A stretch of DNA of 64,000 nucleotides from Halichoerus grypus (GCF_964656455.1 NC_135720.1:110682696-110746695), one strand, 5' to 3'; counted from the stretch's first letter, positions 48,339-58,772 are shown. Notes: generated from the letters alone by a model not told the origin. Made by a program: numbers and translations.

Positions 48339-50087
48339 TTCCTTTAAATATCCTTGTGATTCTGGCACAAGAAAATCTTGGATGATAAGGGTCTTCAGGT
48401 CAAAGGCACTTAAAGGTTAAGCAAGTAGCATATTGCACATGGGGGGGCGGGGAGGGAGAGACATACTTCCAAACGGCCTAAAATTATTTCAGCCAGGCCA
48501 AACCAGGATTCAAGATGCCAAAAAATAAAAATGAAAATATCCTCCCATTTCAAAGAGAGGAATGTTGGTTAAGCGGCAAGCTGTTAGGAACAGCAAATCC
48601 AGCCAGGCTGGTATTCTACATTCATGCAAATGGCTGATACAGACAAAAATATGGAGAAACACTATTATTTGGTATACAATTTACTGGCAAAATTAACAAT
48701 TCACTGGTTTTTTAGTAACTTTCACTGCCCATATACTCATTTCCTTTCTCTAACTTCAAACAGCCCAGGAATCTTTTATAAAGAAAAGGGAAAATAATCT
48801 GCAGTGATAGGAGTTACTGGGGCATATGCTCACCATTTGACAGAATATTTCATCAGAGGCAAACAGTTATCAAAGTTAGCTATAAACTAGCACCCACAGT
48901 TCCTCACCTAGTACTCTACTATCCCAACAAGATTTTAAACATGTCTTTACTCATTTCAATTTTATGTAAATAAGTTACAAAAAACTCACTTTTTCACCAC
49001 GTAGATTCTGAAAAGCAATCTTGAAAAATACCTAACCTAATGGGACACAGCAGCTGTTTCTAAAGTGATTTTTCCATCTTTTAAAAGTACATTGTATACT
49101 TTATAGTATACTTTAAAAGAGTATTTAAAATCACAATGGTTTTGGCCAAAATAATCTTCATGTTGTCCTATACATCTCATACCTAATGCTGCAACAGTGT
49201 ATTTCTATACTCTATTTCCATACAGGAACAAAACCCACAAATATATCTGTAGAGTTCAATGACTTTTCTTGTGTATTTCAAAAAGAACCCCAGATGTTAC
49301 TTCCACAAGCAAATGTTACTAGTCATTCCTTTCAAATGATGTTGAGGAAATTAAGAATATGGGGATGAAGATAAAGAGGGGAAAAGGGAGTATTTTCTTT
49401 ACACACTTGAAAATACCCTCTTAACATTTTTGAAAGCAAAAAGCAAAAATGACAAAGCTGTATAAAGAGTAAATGGACACAGATCACCAGAGAAACAATA
49501 AATAATTATTACTATAAAAAAATCAAACTACAACAAGTACAAAGAAATACAAAGACCACAGCTAAACTGTCTTCACTGGTCATTTTTTAAATTTTATATT
49601 TATTAGGGACACAAGACGGTTCTTTTGAGTATTTGATGTGAGCCCCTTAACTCAAAGGTGCCTGGCCTTCTCCCACAGCCACACTTTACTGAATTATAAG
49701 GGGAAGCTAGCTCCATATGGAGACAGTCATCAATCTAATATACATTTTGTCTCATTGCTTTCATCTTTACTATAAAACTTAAACTCTCACCAGTAAGGAA
49801 GCATTTCTTCATATCTGTAATTGTAGACATGCAGAGTAAAACAGCAGAATACATTCATTTAATGGCAGACATACTGTTAAAAGTTGGATAAAAACCAAAC
49901 TTACCAATATTTTTTTTCCTTTTAAAGACCTAAAGTATTTGACAAATTCCAAACTTTTAACAGATACAAACTGCCACCTTCCCCAACTCCCCCAACTCCC
50001 TCCCACCTATTCCCTAGATTAGGCAAAAATGTAAAGGACTAAAGCCTAAATATGATTATTTTCTTGCCCAAATAGCATAATGAATAG

Positions 50088-50846
50088 TGAAATCTGACAA
50101 AGATTCTCTCCTTGACCAATCTCTAACTAGGCTTTTCTGAGCCCTCTTCTCAACTAGGACTCAACCTTGACCTATAAAAACTACAGACTCTTAACACAGA
50201 TGGTTTCTTCTACCCCTTCCCCAATCATTAAAATATTTAAACAAACACTAACACATTTTCTAACAACTCAAGGCCCCATCCCTAGGATGACCTTAGCCCC
50301 TCTTAAAGTGCCTGCCTGAGAAAGCTCAAGGCTGCCAAAAGAATATAAGGTTTTTCTAGCTGTAACACCGGTCTGCAAGGCCTCCGACCACCCCCTCCTT
50401 AGACCATTTACTAAAAAGGATTTGCAACTGTGAATCCTTCCTCTGTCCCTTTGAGATGCATATGCATCTCCTACATCTCAGGAGTCCCTATTTCAAGGAC
50501 ATGAAAGCCATTATTTTAAAAGGTCACCATCAGGAATGGTAGGGCCTCAGGCTCAGTCTCAGTAGAAAGACAGAATCCTAACTGCCAGGACAGTCAGCTA
50601 GTAGACACAACCAACCTATTCATCATTTACACTGAGAAGCCCTTTATAATTTTTTTACTTCCCTGACTCTATTGAGCCAAGCTAGCATCCCTCCCTACTC
50701 CCTCATTCTCCATTTAAAATACCCAGTTACCTCTGCACAAACTGAAGTTGTGTTCAGTTCAAACTGAACTCTTCCCTATTGCTATATATTCCTGATTAAA
50801 ATCTGTCCTTAGCACTTCAACTAGTGTCCAGCTTTATTCTTGACAA
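50088..50846 (+). mobile_element. Solo LTR of an ERV1-like endogenous retrovirus
   Basis: Begins TGAAATCTGACAAAG and ends TTATTCTTGACA, so it has TG...CA ends, over about 759 nt. A TATA-like ATTTAAAATACCC lies near 50,713 and an ATTAAA-type signal at about 50,796. The segment CTGAAGTTGTGTTCAGTT followed by CTGAACTCTTCCCTATTG is typical of an R region. The repeat AATGAATAG occurs immediately before and 1-2 nt after the ends. No gag/pol/env is present. Family name not assigned. Confidence 0.7.
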
Positions 50847-51019
50847 AATGAATAGAAAAGGAAGGTTAAACATATCTCAGTAAAGACTTAGTTATTTTAT
50901 ATGAAATCATTAGACATAAAATTCTTTTTAAAAAATAAAGGTTTAAGTTCATGAAGGAGTCATAATTTAAGGAGTCAACCAATCAGCAGTTGGGGGCTGG
51001 AAAAGGCCCTTGGCAAACA

Positions 51020-51165
51020 TCAAGCCCAAGCACTTCATGTTATAAATGATGACTCTAAGGTCCAAAGAGATTAAGTGATTTACCCAAGGTGATTTCAATA
51101 AGGGACTGGATTCTAGGGCTAATTCAACATGATTCTCTTCCTGACTCCTACATGAAAATATCCTT
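51020..51165 (-). mobile_element. Probable MIR fragment next to the ZFAND3 exon
   Basis: AAATGATGACTCTAAGGTCC, AAGAGATTAAGTGATTTACC, CAAGGTGATTTCAATAAGGG resemble a reversed MIR. About 370 nt downstream of the exon. Confidence 0.6.
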
Positions 51166-51534
51166 TCTCTTGTATTCTCACTGGTAAAAACAATATTCAC
51201 TACTAATATTTCAAGTCAATTTCAGACATAAACATGTTATTACCCTATTACAACACAAGTTTTTACAGTTCCACTATATGCCCACAACTGTACGCTATGT
51301 AAAGTTTGTTGGGTGCAAGTACACAGACGATTTCATTTCACTCAGGGAAGGCTGTTTCAATAGTCCTAGGCAAATATATGAAGCATCTTGATAAGGAGAA
51401 ACTACTTTCACACACAAGCAAAGAAAACAAAACCCCATGCATAAACACAAAGAAGGCCAAATAATTTAGATCGTCTTAAAAACAATCAAAAGAAGAAAAA
51501 ATAAAATAAATAAAAAACCCTTTTCTGCACTTAC

Positions 51535-51575
51535 CAGCAAAGCATTTGGAACAGAGGTTCATAGTCTTGCTGGAC
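51535..51575 (-). CDS. ZFAND3: ZFAND3 internal exon (A20 zinc-finger second half)
   Basis: Seen: on the minus strand a pyrimidine tract ends in GCCCCAG, followed by 41 coding nt and the donor GTAAGTGCAG. Read in phase (one base, 13 codons, one base) the exon gives SSKTMNLCSKCFA. Known: this matches the A20-type zinc finger near the N-terminus of ZFAND3, an AN1/A20 zinc-finger protein with N-terminal A20 and C-terminal AN1 domains, linked to ubiquitin or stress signalling and transcription. The exon supplies the final CxxC pair of zinc ligands (CSKC); the first ligands are in the preceding exon. The upstream intron splits a Gly codon after its second base and the downstream intron splits an Asp codon after its first base, as the family sequence requires (G-SSK...CFA-D). 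Its length is not a multiple of three, so skipping shifts the frame. Both splice sites and the peptide are intact. It is too short to be found by ORF scanning. The exon number (2) is inferred from the protein position. Confidence 0.93.
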
Positions 51576-51606
51576 CTGGGGCAAAAAAAAAAGAAAAAAA
51601 AGAAAG
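51576..51606 (-). promoter_or_regulatory. 3' splice site with polypyrimidine tract for the ZFAND3 exon
   Basis: On the minus strand a run of about 28 nt is almost entirely T/C (T runs broken by two C) and ends in GCCCCAG directly before the exon. A plausible branch region, TACTGAA, lies about 45 nt upstream of the AG. This is a strong acceptor for a very short exon. The matching donor is at 51,525-51,534 (GTAAGTGCAG). Confidence 0.85.
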
Positions 51607-52120
51607 AAGAGCTAAAAATTCAGTATTACTCTAATGAAAACATAAAGATGTTTGAAATGTAAGTAAGAATCTCCTGGCCAGGCAACTGAACTAATTACCT
51701 AGTGCTAAGTCCCTAATCAGCCACCCTCTCCCACAAGGAAATGAAAACAAAACAACAAAAACAAACACACACTTTGTTATCAGTGTGTTAACAAATGCTT
51801 TACTTTTTATGATTAGCAAAATTCAGAAATAATGTAGCAGCAAGTTCAGAATTACTCTAACATGCCCAGAAGATGACACAGGAGTCATTCTGTCCCACAA
51901 GATTACCACATTCCCTCTGTTCACACTGGAACATATACCGCAATCACTACAGACAACGAAAATTTTGTCTGTAAAGGAGTAAAACTTTCTGCTCAGATAC
52001 ACACTCATGTATCTCCATAACATTATTTGAATTTTTATCTCATCTTCTTTCCCTTCATTCTAGTCCTATTTTCAGATCCTGGTCACATCATGACGCTGTT
52101 GTTTAAAATTCGTTCTTCAG

Positions 52121-52330
52121 GGCGCCTGGGTGGCTCAGTTGGTTAAGCGACTGCCTTCGGCTCAGGTCATGATCCTGGAGTCCCTGGATCGAGTCCCGCA
52201 TCAGGCTCCCTGCTCAGCGGGGAGTCTGCTTCTCCCTCTGACCCTCCCCCCTCTCATGTGCTTTCTCTCTCATTCTCTGTCAAATAAATAAATAAATAAA
52301 AATCTTAAAAAAATAAGAAATAAAAAAAAA
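52121..52330 (+). mobile_element. CAN-SINE, 'GATCCTGGAGTC' subfamily
   Basis: GGCGCCTGGGTGGCTCAGTT, TCCTGGAGTCCCTGGATCG, GACCCTCCCCCCTCTCATG. Perfect 17-bp duplication TAAAATTCGTTCTTCAG at 52,104-52,120 and 52,331-52,347. About 550 nt upstream of the ZFAND3 exon, antisense to the gene. Confidence 0.97.
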
Positions 52331-52389
52331 TAAAATTCGTTCTTCAGAGGTTCCCAATCAAATTATTTTTCATGTCTTTTCATCTGTTA

Positions 52390-52730
52390 ATAATAGTATT
52401 CACTGAATACTAACTTTGATGGGCACTTAACATACATTATCTTATTAATCTTTCCACCATCCGTGAGCTGGGTATTACCATATTGCTTTGTTTCTAAAAT
52501 GCACTTAAAAAAAAACCGCATTAAAATTTCTACAACCAGGTAACATCATATGATTGGTTACAAATGATGACTAAATTAATGAGGAAATGTTCCTACCACC
52601 TCCTCCTAGGTGTTATTAAATTGAGGGATCTTAGGAAATCAAGGACAGTCTTATCTCCATTTGACAGGCAAGCAGTTCGCCCAAGGTCACAGAGCTGGGG
52701 AACTGCAGAGGAAATGCATGACCCTGGCCA
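52390..52730 (-). mobile_element. MIR SINE, stretched by intervening sequence and cut by LINE-1
   Basis: TGGGCACTTAACATACATTA, TCTTATTAATCTTTCCACCA and later TCTCCATTTGACAGGCAAGC, CCCAAGGTCACAGAGCTGGG. About 140 nt (52,500-52,640) between the blocks is not MIR-like. The right end runs into the LINE-1 target site at 52,730. Confidence 0.7.
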
Positions 52731-52740
52731 AAGACCATCC

Positions 52741-53356
52741 TTTTTTTATTATTATTATTATTAACATATAATGTATTATTTGTTTCAGGGGTACAGGTCT
52801 GTGATTCATCAGTCTTACATAATTCACAGTGCTCACCATATTACATACCCTCCCCAATGTCCATCACCCAGCCACCCCGTCCCCCCCCACCCCCCTCCAC
52901 TCCAGCAACCCTGTTTGTTTCCTGAGATTAAGAGTCTCTTATGGTTTGTCTCCCTCTCTGTCTTTACCTTGTTTCATTTTTCCCTCCCTTCCCCTATGAT
53001 CCTCTGTCTTATTTCTCAAATTCCTCTTATCAGTGAGATCATATGATATTTGTCTTTCTCTGACTGACTTATTTCACTTAGCATAACACCCTCTAGTTCC
53101 ATCCATGTTGTTGCAAATGGCAAGATTTCATTCTTTTTGATGGCTGCATAATATTCAAGTGTGTGTGTGTGTGTGCCCGTGCGCACGCGCGCGTGTGTGT
53201 ACACTCACACCACATCTTCTTTATCCATTCATCTGTTGATGGACATCATGGCTCTTTCCATGGTTTGGCTATTGTGGACATTGCTGCTATAAACATTGGG
53301 GTGCACGTGCCCCTTCAGAACACATTTGTATCTTAGGGATAAATACCCAGTAGTCA
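52741..53356 (-). mobile_element. LINE-1 3'-end insertion, relatively young
   Basis: AACATATAATGTATTATTTG, CCCTCCCCAATGTCCATCAC, AGCATAACACCCTCTAGTTC, TTATCCATTCATCTGTTGAT, GGGATAAATACCCAGTAGT. Target-site duplication CAAAGACCATCCTTT (52,730-52,744) / CAAAGGCCATCCTTT (about 53,356-53,370). It splits a reversed MIR. A TG/CG repeat lies inside at 53,158-53,200. Confidence 0.95.
53158..53203. repeat. (TG)n/(CG)n alternating purine-pyrimidine repeat
   Basis: TG repeat, then CCCGTGCGCACGCGCGCGTG and TGTGTGTAC. Strict alternation with a CG core, the kind of sequence that can adopt Z-DNA. Confidence 0.95.
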
Positions 53357-53370
53357 AAGGCCATCCTTTG

Positions 53371-55159
53371 TTCACAGCATAACACAGCACCTTGCACTAC
53401 AAAGCAGCCCAGGCACAACATGGTGGGCAATCAATAACTTTTCTATTAAGTTCTTCTCATTGCTGTTTCCGTTCCTGATCCTCTCCCAAGTGGACTCATT
53501 CCTATAGCTTTCTTCCCCAAACCTCCTAAAATACTCTATGTTGTAAGCTGACCTATTTACAGCCTCATTCCTCAGCAACTCCCCTCCTTGTCTTTGCCCA
53601 GAGGTGCTCCTATATAGAACAAGCCAACTTTCTTCTGCTCTCCCTAGTAAATTCTACAATTAATGAAAGCCTCCCTCAGGAGTATTCCCTGATGGCTATG
53701 GTTGTTTTCCAATGTACTGGAACCCAAGACCTAATGGCAAGTAATTGTCATAGTGACAAAACTGGGGAGGGGGGTAGGAGGTGGGGGCCCATTGCTTCTC
53801 TTTCCCCAAAAGAGATGCTATGTTAACAGGTGAATCTCTTTAAGGATTCTGCTTAATACAAAGACATCAAAGGCAGTAAGGAAATTCTGAGTATCAATAA
53901 ATGAATAAAAATTAATAAAGAGACAAAAAGATGTTATTATAATTGTGGAATCTAACTTTTATTACATGGCTAGTATGTGGTAAGCATACCAGATGCCTTC
54001 AACCCCATTTTACCAAATGAGGAAAGCTTCCAGAGGGTATGGGTATATAATTTGCCAAAGATTACATAGCAAGTAAGTGGATGAACCTGGTCTGCTAACT
54101 CCAAAACCTGTGTTCTTTTCACCATGCCATACTAGGGCCTCTGCTCCCAATACAGAAGCTGAAGGGTACACATAAACCCTGAGTCAGCACTCTGGTAATT
54201 TAGGAAAATGGTCCCACAAGTACAGATTTAATGTACGGTAATCAAGTAAGCTCCCTGAGAAAGCACAGCCTTTCATCAGGAGGAAGCCCAATACCTGCCC
54301 TCCCCTCCAAATATATATACACACAGGGAAGCAACCGTAGGCTGCCAGTTATTTCAGTTCCAACTGAAAGAGAACTGAGGATGAAGGAATTTCTTTGTTA
54401 CTAGAAATCCTCCCCCCCAGGAAAGCAAGCCTCTTCCAGATGTGGTCCCTATCTTTTGTCCATGCAGTAGCACAGAGAGCAAGAGGTAACTTGTGATCAC
54501 TTCTGATGCTTCCCATTGTCCAGGAGGAATTATGCGAAGCGTGCAGAGAACCAATGAGGGCAGCTCGGCACCAAGTGTGCAGTTTTACCGTCTGTGTTTC
54601 ACAAAGCTGGTAAGAAAAAAAATGGCAAAATAACCTTTTTCTCTGCATCCCCTTTTCTCCCTTCAGATAATTTATTTAAAATACCCACTATACCTAAATC
54701 TTACTGACATCCACCCCACTTTCTGAATAGGAATTTCCCAGCAATGTGCTTATCAATCAGGTTATGAAAGAAATAATACAGCTACTGATATTATTAATCA
54801 AAACAGAGATGGATGAAATCTAAAATAAGCCAGCTTTTGGCTAGAGAAATAATGGCCACTGGTAATGCCAACTTGGATCACATAGTTCAGTAACTCACAA
54901 CTTGAAAGAACTGGCAGACGCTTCTGAGACCTTCTCTCCTTTCTCATGTTCAACATGTAAAACTTGAAGCTAACCACAGGCATACAACTACTGATTGCCC
55001 ATAGAAAGGAGTCTTGCAGTCTTGAAACAGACAATAGAGTTCTCTATGTGACAGCAAACATGAAAGGTAAATAGGATTCTCTTATGTCCCACTGCTCCAA
55101 AGAAACTGCTCTTATAGATATCTCCAAAGGCTACCATGTTTCTAAAACCAAGGACTAGT
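53371..55159. other. Single-copy intronic DNA with one MIR
   Basis: Only the MIR at 53,955 is recognised. A modest CpG-containing patch (GCGAAGCGTGCAGAG, CAGCTCGGCACC) lies at 54,530-54,590. Open stretches on the minus strand at 54,349-54,648 and 54,798-55,034 have no recognised domain. Confidence 0.5.
53955..54140 (-). mobile_element. MIR SINE
   Basis: CCCCATTTTACCAAATGAGG, AAAGATTACATAGCAAGTAA, CTCCAAAACCTGTGTTCTTT, TCACCATGCCATACTAGGGC: reversed MIR. Confidence 0.85.
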
Positions 55160-55612
55160 AGCTTGAATAATGGCCACCCAAAGAGATCAAATCCTAATCC
55201 CTGGAATTTGTTAATCCCTGGAATTTATTTTATCTGGAAAACAAGGTCTTTGCAGACAAATTAAAGATTTTGAGTTTACCCTGTATTATCCAGGGGAGCC
55301 TAAATGATACAAGTGTTTCTGAGAAAGGGCACAAAGAGTTTGGAGAGATGCACAGAAGAGAAGGTGGTATCAAAATGGAGGTAGGGACTGTAGGAATGTG
55401 GTCCAAACCCAGGAATCCTGGGAAAGCTAGCAGAAGTTGGAAGAAGCAAGGAATGGATTCTCCCCCTAGAACCCCACAGAGAGAAGGCAGCCCTGCCAGA
55501 TTTTGGACTTCCAGCCTCCAGAACTTTAAAAGAATAAATCTCTGTTGTGTTAAGTCATCCAATTTGTGGTAATTTGTTACAGCAGCCTCACAAAACAAAT
55601 ACACAGAGTTGG
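55160..55612 (+). mobile_element. MLT1-type MaLR LTR
   Basis: GAATAATGGCCACCCAAAGA, CTGTATTATCCAGGGGAGCC, CCAGAACTTTAAAAGAATAA, GTTAAGTCATCCAATTTGTG and TTTGTTACAGCAGCC are standard MLT1 LTR phrases. Solo LTR, directly abutting LINE-2. Confidence 0.9.
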
Positions 55613-55619
55613 GTCTCTG

Positions 55620-56940
55620 ATCTCCTCTCACTCCCTCCCCCACTCAACTGCATTCATCCAGAAGCATCCCTCTTAAAACTCTTTACTTTGTCTTCTTGTT
55701 CAGATTCTAGATCAAATTTACCGCCCAACCCTAGTTTTTCTCACCTAACTGCTCTCTTTTGGCCACCTTTGCTGGTTCCTCCTCCACAGTCAAGACCTTT
55801 ATCTGGAGATCCCAGGGCTCAGTCCTCATTACCTCCGCTTCTCCCTGGCTTTAAATATTCTATCTATACACTAAAGACTCACAAATATTCACCCTCATCC
55901 CAAACCTCTTCAACTTGCTCCAAACTCACGTATTTAACTGCCTATTTGACAACTCAATATGCAGCTCAGAGTCAACATTTCAAACTGGAACTTCCAATAC
56001 TCCCAAACTCGCCTGATGCATCTTGTCCACCTTTATAAATGGTAACACCTTCTTTCCAGTTGCTCAAGTCAAAATCCTAGAAACCAACTTTGATCTCTCT
56101 CTTTCCTATAGTCTCTCATACACAATACTCAGCAAAACCCATTGCATCTAATTCCAAACAGACCTCAAATCTCTACTTCTCTCCTTTGTCAATGCTTCCA
56201 CTCTGGCCACCGTTACCTCACAGCTGGGCCACTGTAAATGACTTTTTACTGGTCTCCCCATTCCCACTCTTGACTGCTTATAATGATTTTCCACAAAGCA
56301 ATGAGGAATCTTTTAAAACTAAATTAGATCGTGCTGGGGCACCTGGGGTGGCTCAGTCGGTTAAGCGTCTGTCTTCAGCTTGGGTCATGATCCTGGGATC
56401 GAGCCCTGCATCTGGGCTCCCTGCTCAGCAGGGGACCCTGCTTCTCCCTCTCCCTCTGCCCTTCCCCCTGCTCGTGCTCACTCTCACTTGCTCTATCTTT
56501 AAAAAAATAAATAAAAAATAAATTATTTTTATTTCTTGCTTAATGCCATCCAACAATTTCCTATTGCATTTAATACAAAATTCAAACATCTTTCCAAAAC
56601 CATGAAGTTCCCTCATGGTCTCACTCTGCCTACCTCCCCCTCTTCTTTCTTACCATTTTACTCCCCTCATTTACTACATTCCAACCACACTGGCCTTTTT
56701 TCTTTTCCTAGAATGTGCTGTAGAGCTCTTGCCCATGCTGTTTCCTCTACCCTTAAATCACAGTAAGAATAGCTCTTTCTTGTCACTCAGGTCCTGGTTG
56801 AAACCCCCTCAGTAGGCTTCACCTGACCATCCAAATTAAATCAGTCCCTCTTCCTGTTTTCTTTTAGCAAATGACCCTCTTGGTCACTCATGTTTGGTAC
56901 TTAACAGGCACCCAATATTTGTTAAATGGAGAAATGAATC
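55620..56940 (+). mobile_element. LINE-2 (L2) ORF2 C-terminal part to 3' end
   Basis: GGGCTCAGTCCTCATTACCT, CCAGTTGCTCAAGTCAAAAT, CAATTTCCTATTGCATTTAA, CAACCACACTGGCC, CATGCTGTTTCCTCTACCC and the end GCACCCAATATTTGTTAAAT follow the order of a mammalian L2. A SINE at 56,336 splits it. The 163-codon open frame over 55,547-56,038 belongs to this decayed element and is not a host gene. Confidence 0.75.
56336..56522 (+). mobile_element. CAN-SINE inside LINE-2
   Basis: GGGGCACCTGGGGTGGCTCA, GATCCTGGGATCGAGCCC, CT-rich body and A-rich tail. LINE-2 sequence resumes after it. Confidence 0.95.
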
Positions 56941-57259
56941 CCCTTCTCCTAAAGGCATAAAACATAAAAACCTAAGTAGATTTCAAAAATGTGTTTTGTA
57001 AAGGTCATTCAAACACCATCTGGAAGAAAGGGCATCCACAATTCCTGTAACTGCTAACCTGTCATTTCTCAGGAACTCTATCATACTGTATTACCTACAA
57101 CTGGTAGATAATGCCATCCTGTGTAACCAGTCATGACTTGTCACTGAGCAGGTAACAGGTGGCAGACACTTTCAGAAGTTTCTTTCCAATGAAATGGAGT
57201 TGGAAAGAAACCAGCTTAAATTTTTCTCTCCTTTCAATGAATAATGTTTAATGATATTT

Positions 57260-57950
57260 TCTAATTTTGAGAACACATGACCCTGTACAGAATTTAGAAA
57301 AAGAACATAAGCATTTAAGCGAAAACCAAAGATCACTGATAATCCAACCCCCCAAAATGAAAACTGTTAATATTCTGAAATAATTCCTTCTCATCCTATG
57401 GATACACATAATTAAGAATTTATTATATTTAACAGTGGTGGTAAAGTTGTGTAGTATGTTCACAAGTGTGCATTATGCTTTATGACATATATACATTACA
57501 TATTTTCTTTTGCACAGATCACATATTTCATTTTTTAAAGTGCAGTAAAAATATGTAAATTTCATTTTCATTTTATATTTACTTAATATTTCCCAAGAAT
57601 ATTTAAGTATTCTTGAAAAACATGTTTGTTGCTCTGTAACAGTCTAGCACATAATTTATTTAGTCACTCGCTGTTAGATGTTCAATCTTCGCCCCAGATT
57701 TTTTCTATTATAAATATTCCTATAATGACCATTTTAAGACATAAATCTTTGGTCATAAATCTTTGAACAACTTTCATTAAGACTGATTCTGAGGAGAATT
57801 ACTAGATGAAAAAGTATGATTTGGGTAAGTATTGCCAACAAACTCTTACCAACATTAAGTATTATTATTTTCAAATCTTTGCTTGATGGGAGAAATGGTT
57901 ATCTTACTTTAATCATTTGTTTTCTTCTGAAATAAAAATTTCCCAATTTT
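57260..57950 (-). mobile_element. Possible ancient LINE-1 (L1M) 3' region
   Basis: TTTTTCTATTATAAATATTC, CATAAATCTTTGAACAACTT, TTCTGAGGAGAATTACTAGA and GTATTGCCAACAAACTCTTA resemble the reverse strand of an old L1 ORF2-end/3' UTR. Diverged, no frame. Confidence 0.5.
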
Positions 57951-58384
57951 GAAGGATATTAATTTTTTAATGAAGGATAAATTAACTTCCAACTAATTCA
58001 TCTGGGGGAATTAAAATAATATTCCTGACTTCTGAAAATTCTAGAAACATTTTACTTATAATATTTTCTTTACATCCATAAAACACTACTATCTCTTCCC
58101 ACCCAGGAAAACACACACATGCCAGGTTCCCCCCACAAAACATTTTTAATATAAATATGGAAATTAAAAAAAACACACAGCACCATATCAATATTCCTCA
58201 ACAATACTTTTTTTGGTCCAACAATGAGGAAAAAAACTGAGATACAAAAATATTTAAGACTCAAAAGGAAAACAACAGTACCAGCCAAAGCCCTTCCAGT
58301 CCTATGGTCCCTAAACTTCTCTAAGTTAGGCAAAGATCAATAAAACTGAAAGAATTTAGACTACAAAGGGGTTTCCTTTTTTTC

Positions 58385-58577
58385 TTTTTTTTAAGATTTT
58401 ATTTATTTATTTGACAGAGAGAGACACAGAGAGAGGGAACACAAGCAGGGGGAGTGGCAAGGGAGAAGCAGGCTTTCCACTGAGCAGGGAGCCCGATGTG
58501 GGGCTCGATCCCAGGACCCCGGGATCATGACCCAAGCCGAAGGCAGACACTTAACGACTGAGCCACCCAGGCGCTCC
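58385..58577 (-). mobile_element. CAN-SINE, recent type, nested in an older SINE tail
   Basis: Reverse copy: AAGATTTTATTTATTTATTT, CCAGGACCCCGGGATCATGA, GAGCCACCCAGGCGC. It sits in the T-rich tail of the SINE at 58,597. Confidence 0.95.
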
Positions 58578-58596
58578 TAAGTTTTTGTTTTTGTTT

Positions 58597-58690
58597 TTTT
58601 AAGTAATCTCTACACCCAACGTGGGGCTCGAACTCACGACCCCGAGAGCAAGAGTCACACGCTCCACCAACTGAACCAGCCAGGTGCCCC
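58597..58690 (-). mobile_element. Older tRNA-Lys SINE monomer
   Basis: On the minus strand it reads GGGGCACCTGGCTGGTTCAG, then GACTCTTGCTCTCGGGGTCG, TGAGTTCGAGCCCCACG and TTGGGTGTAGAGATTACTT. The tRNA-Lys(CTT)-like anticodon loop (GACTCTT) and B box (GTTCGAGCC) are well kept. Enclosing duplication AAAGGGGTTTCCTT (58,365-58,378) / AATGGGGTTTCCTT (58,691-58,704) spans this SINE and the nested one. Confidence 0.92.
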
Positions 58691-58772
58691 AATGGGGTTT
58701 CCTTCTTAATGAAGACAACTAATCTGTAAAAGCCAACTAGTCACATATCCTAGCTCAATCTTCTTTAATAAT

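Larger units (their letters stand above)
44263..50087. other. Intronic DNA with scattered listed repeats
   Basis: Outside the SINEs at 44,921, 46,771 and 47,041 and the LINE-1 tails at 45,295 and 48,022, no feature is recognised. The longest plain stretches are 45,605-46,757 and 48,339-50,087. Confidence 0.5.
1..51534 (-). other. ZFAND3: ZFAND3 intron downstream of the exon (partial)
   Basis: Inferred from the single exon at 51.5 kb: everything to its left belongs to the next intron, which begins with GTAAGTGCAG at 51,534 and runs off the window without a recognisable acceptor plus exon. The following coding segment of ZFAND3 (beginning DFQKKQ) was looked for on the minus strand and not seen. 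The intron is therefore at least 51.5 kb long. It contains the ENSA retrocopy and most of the repeats listed here. Confidence 0.8.

Noticed and set aside
55230..55643. 137-codon minus-strand open frame
   Set aside because: Antisense of an MLT1 LTR and the start of LINE-2.
55547..56038. 163-codon plus-strand open frame as a possible gene
   Set aside because: It overlaps the end of an MLT1 LTR and a LINE-2 fragment; the codons follow decayed repeat sequence and have no splice or promoter context.
56090..56521. 143-codon plus-strand open frame
   Set aside because: LINE-2 fused to a SINE body.
58597..58690. A true tRNA-Lys gene
   Set aside because: The A and B boxes are tRNA-like, but the 3' end runs into the SINE tail GTGTAGAGATTACTT, the acceptor stem does not close, and it lies within a target-site duplication.
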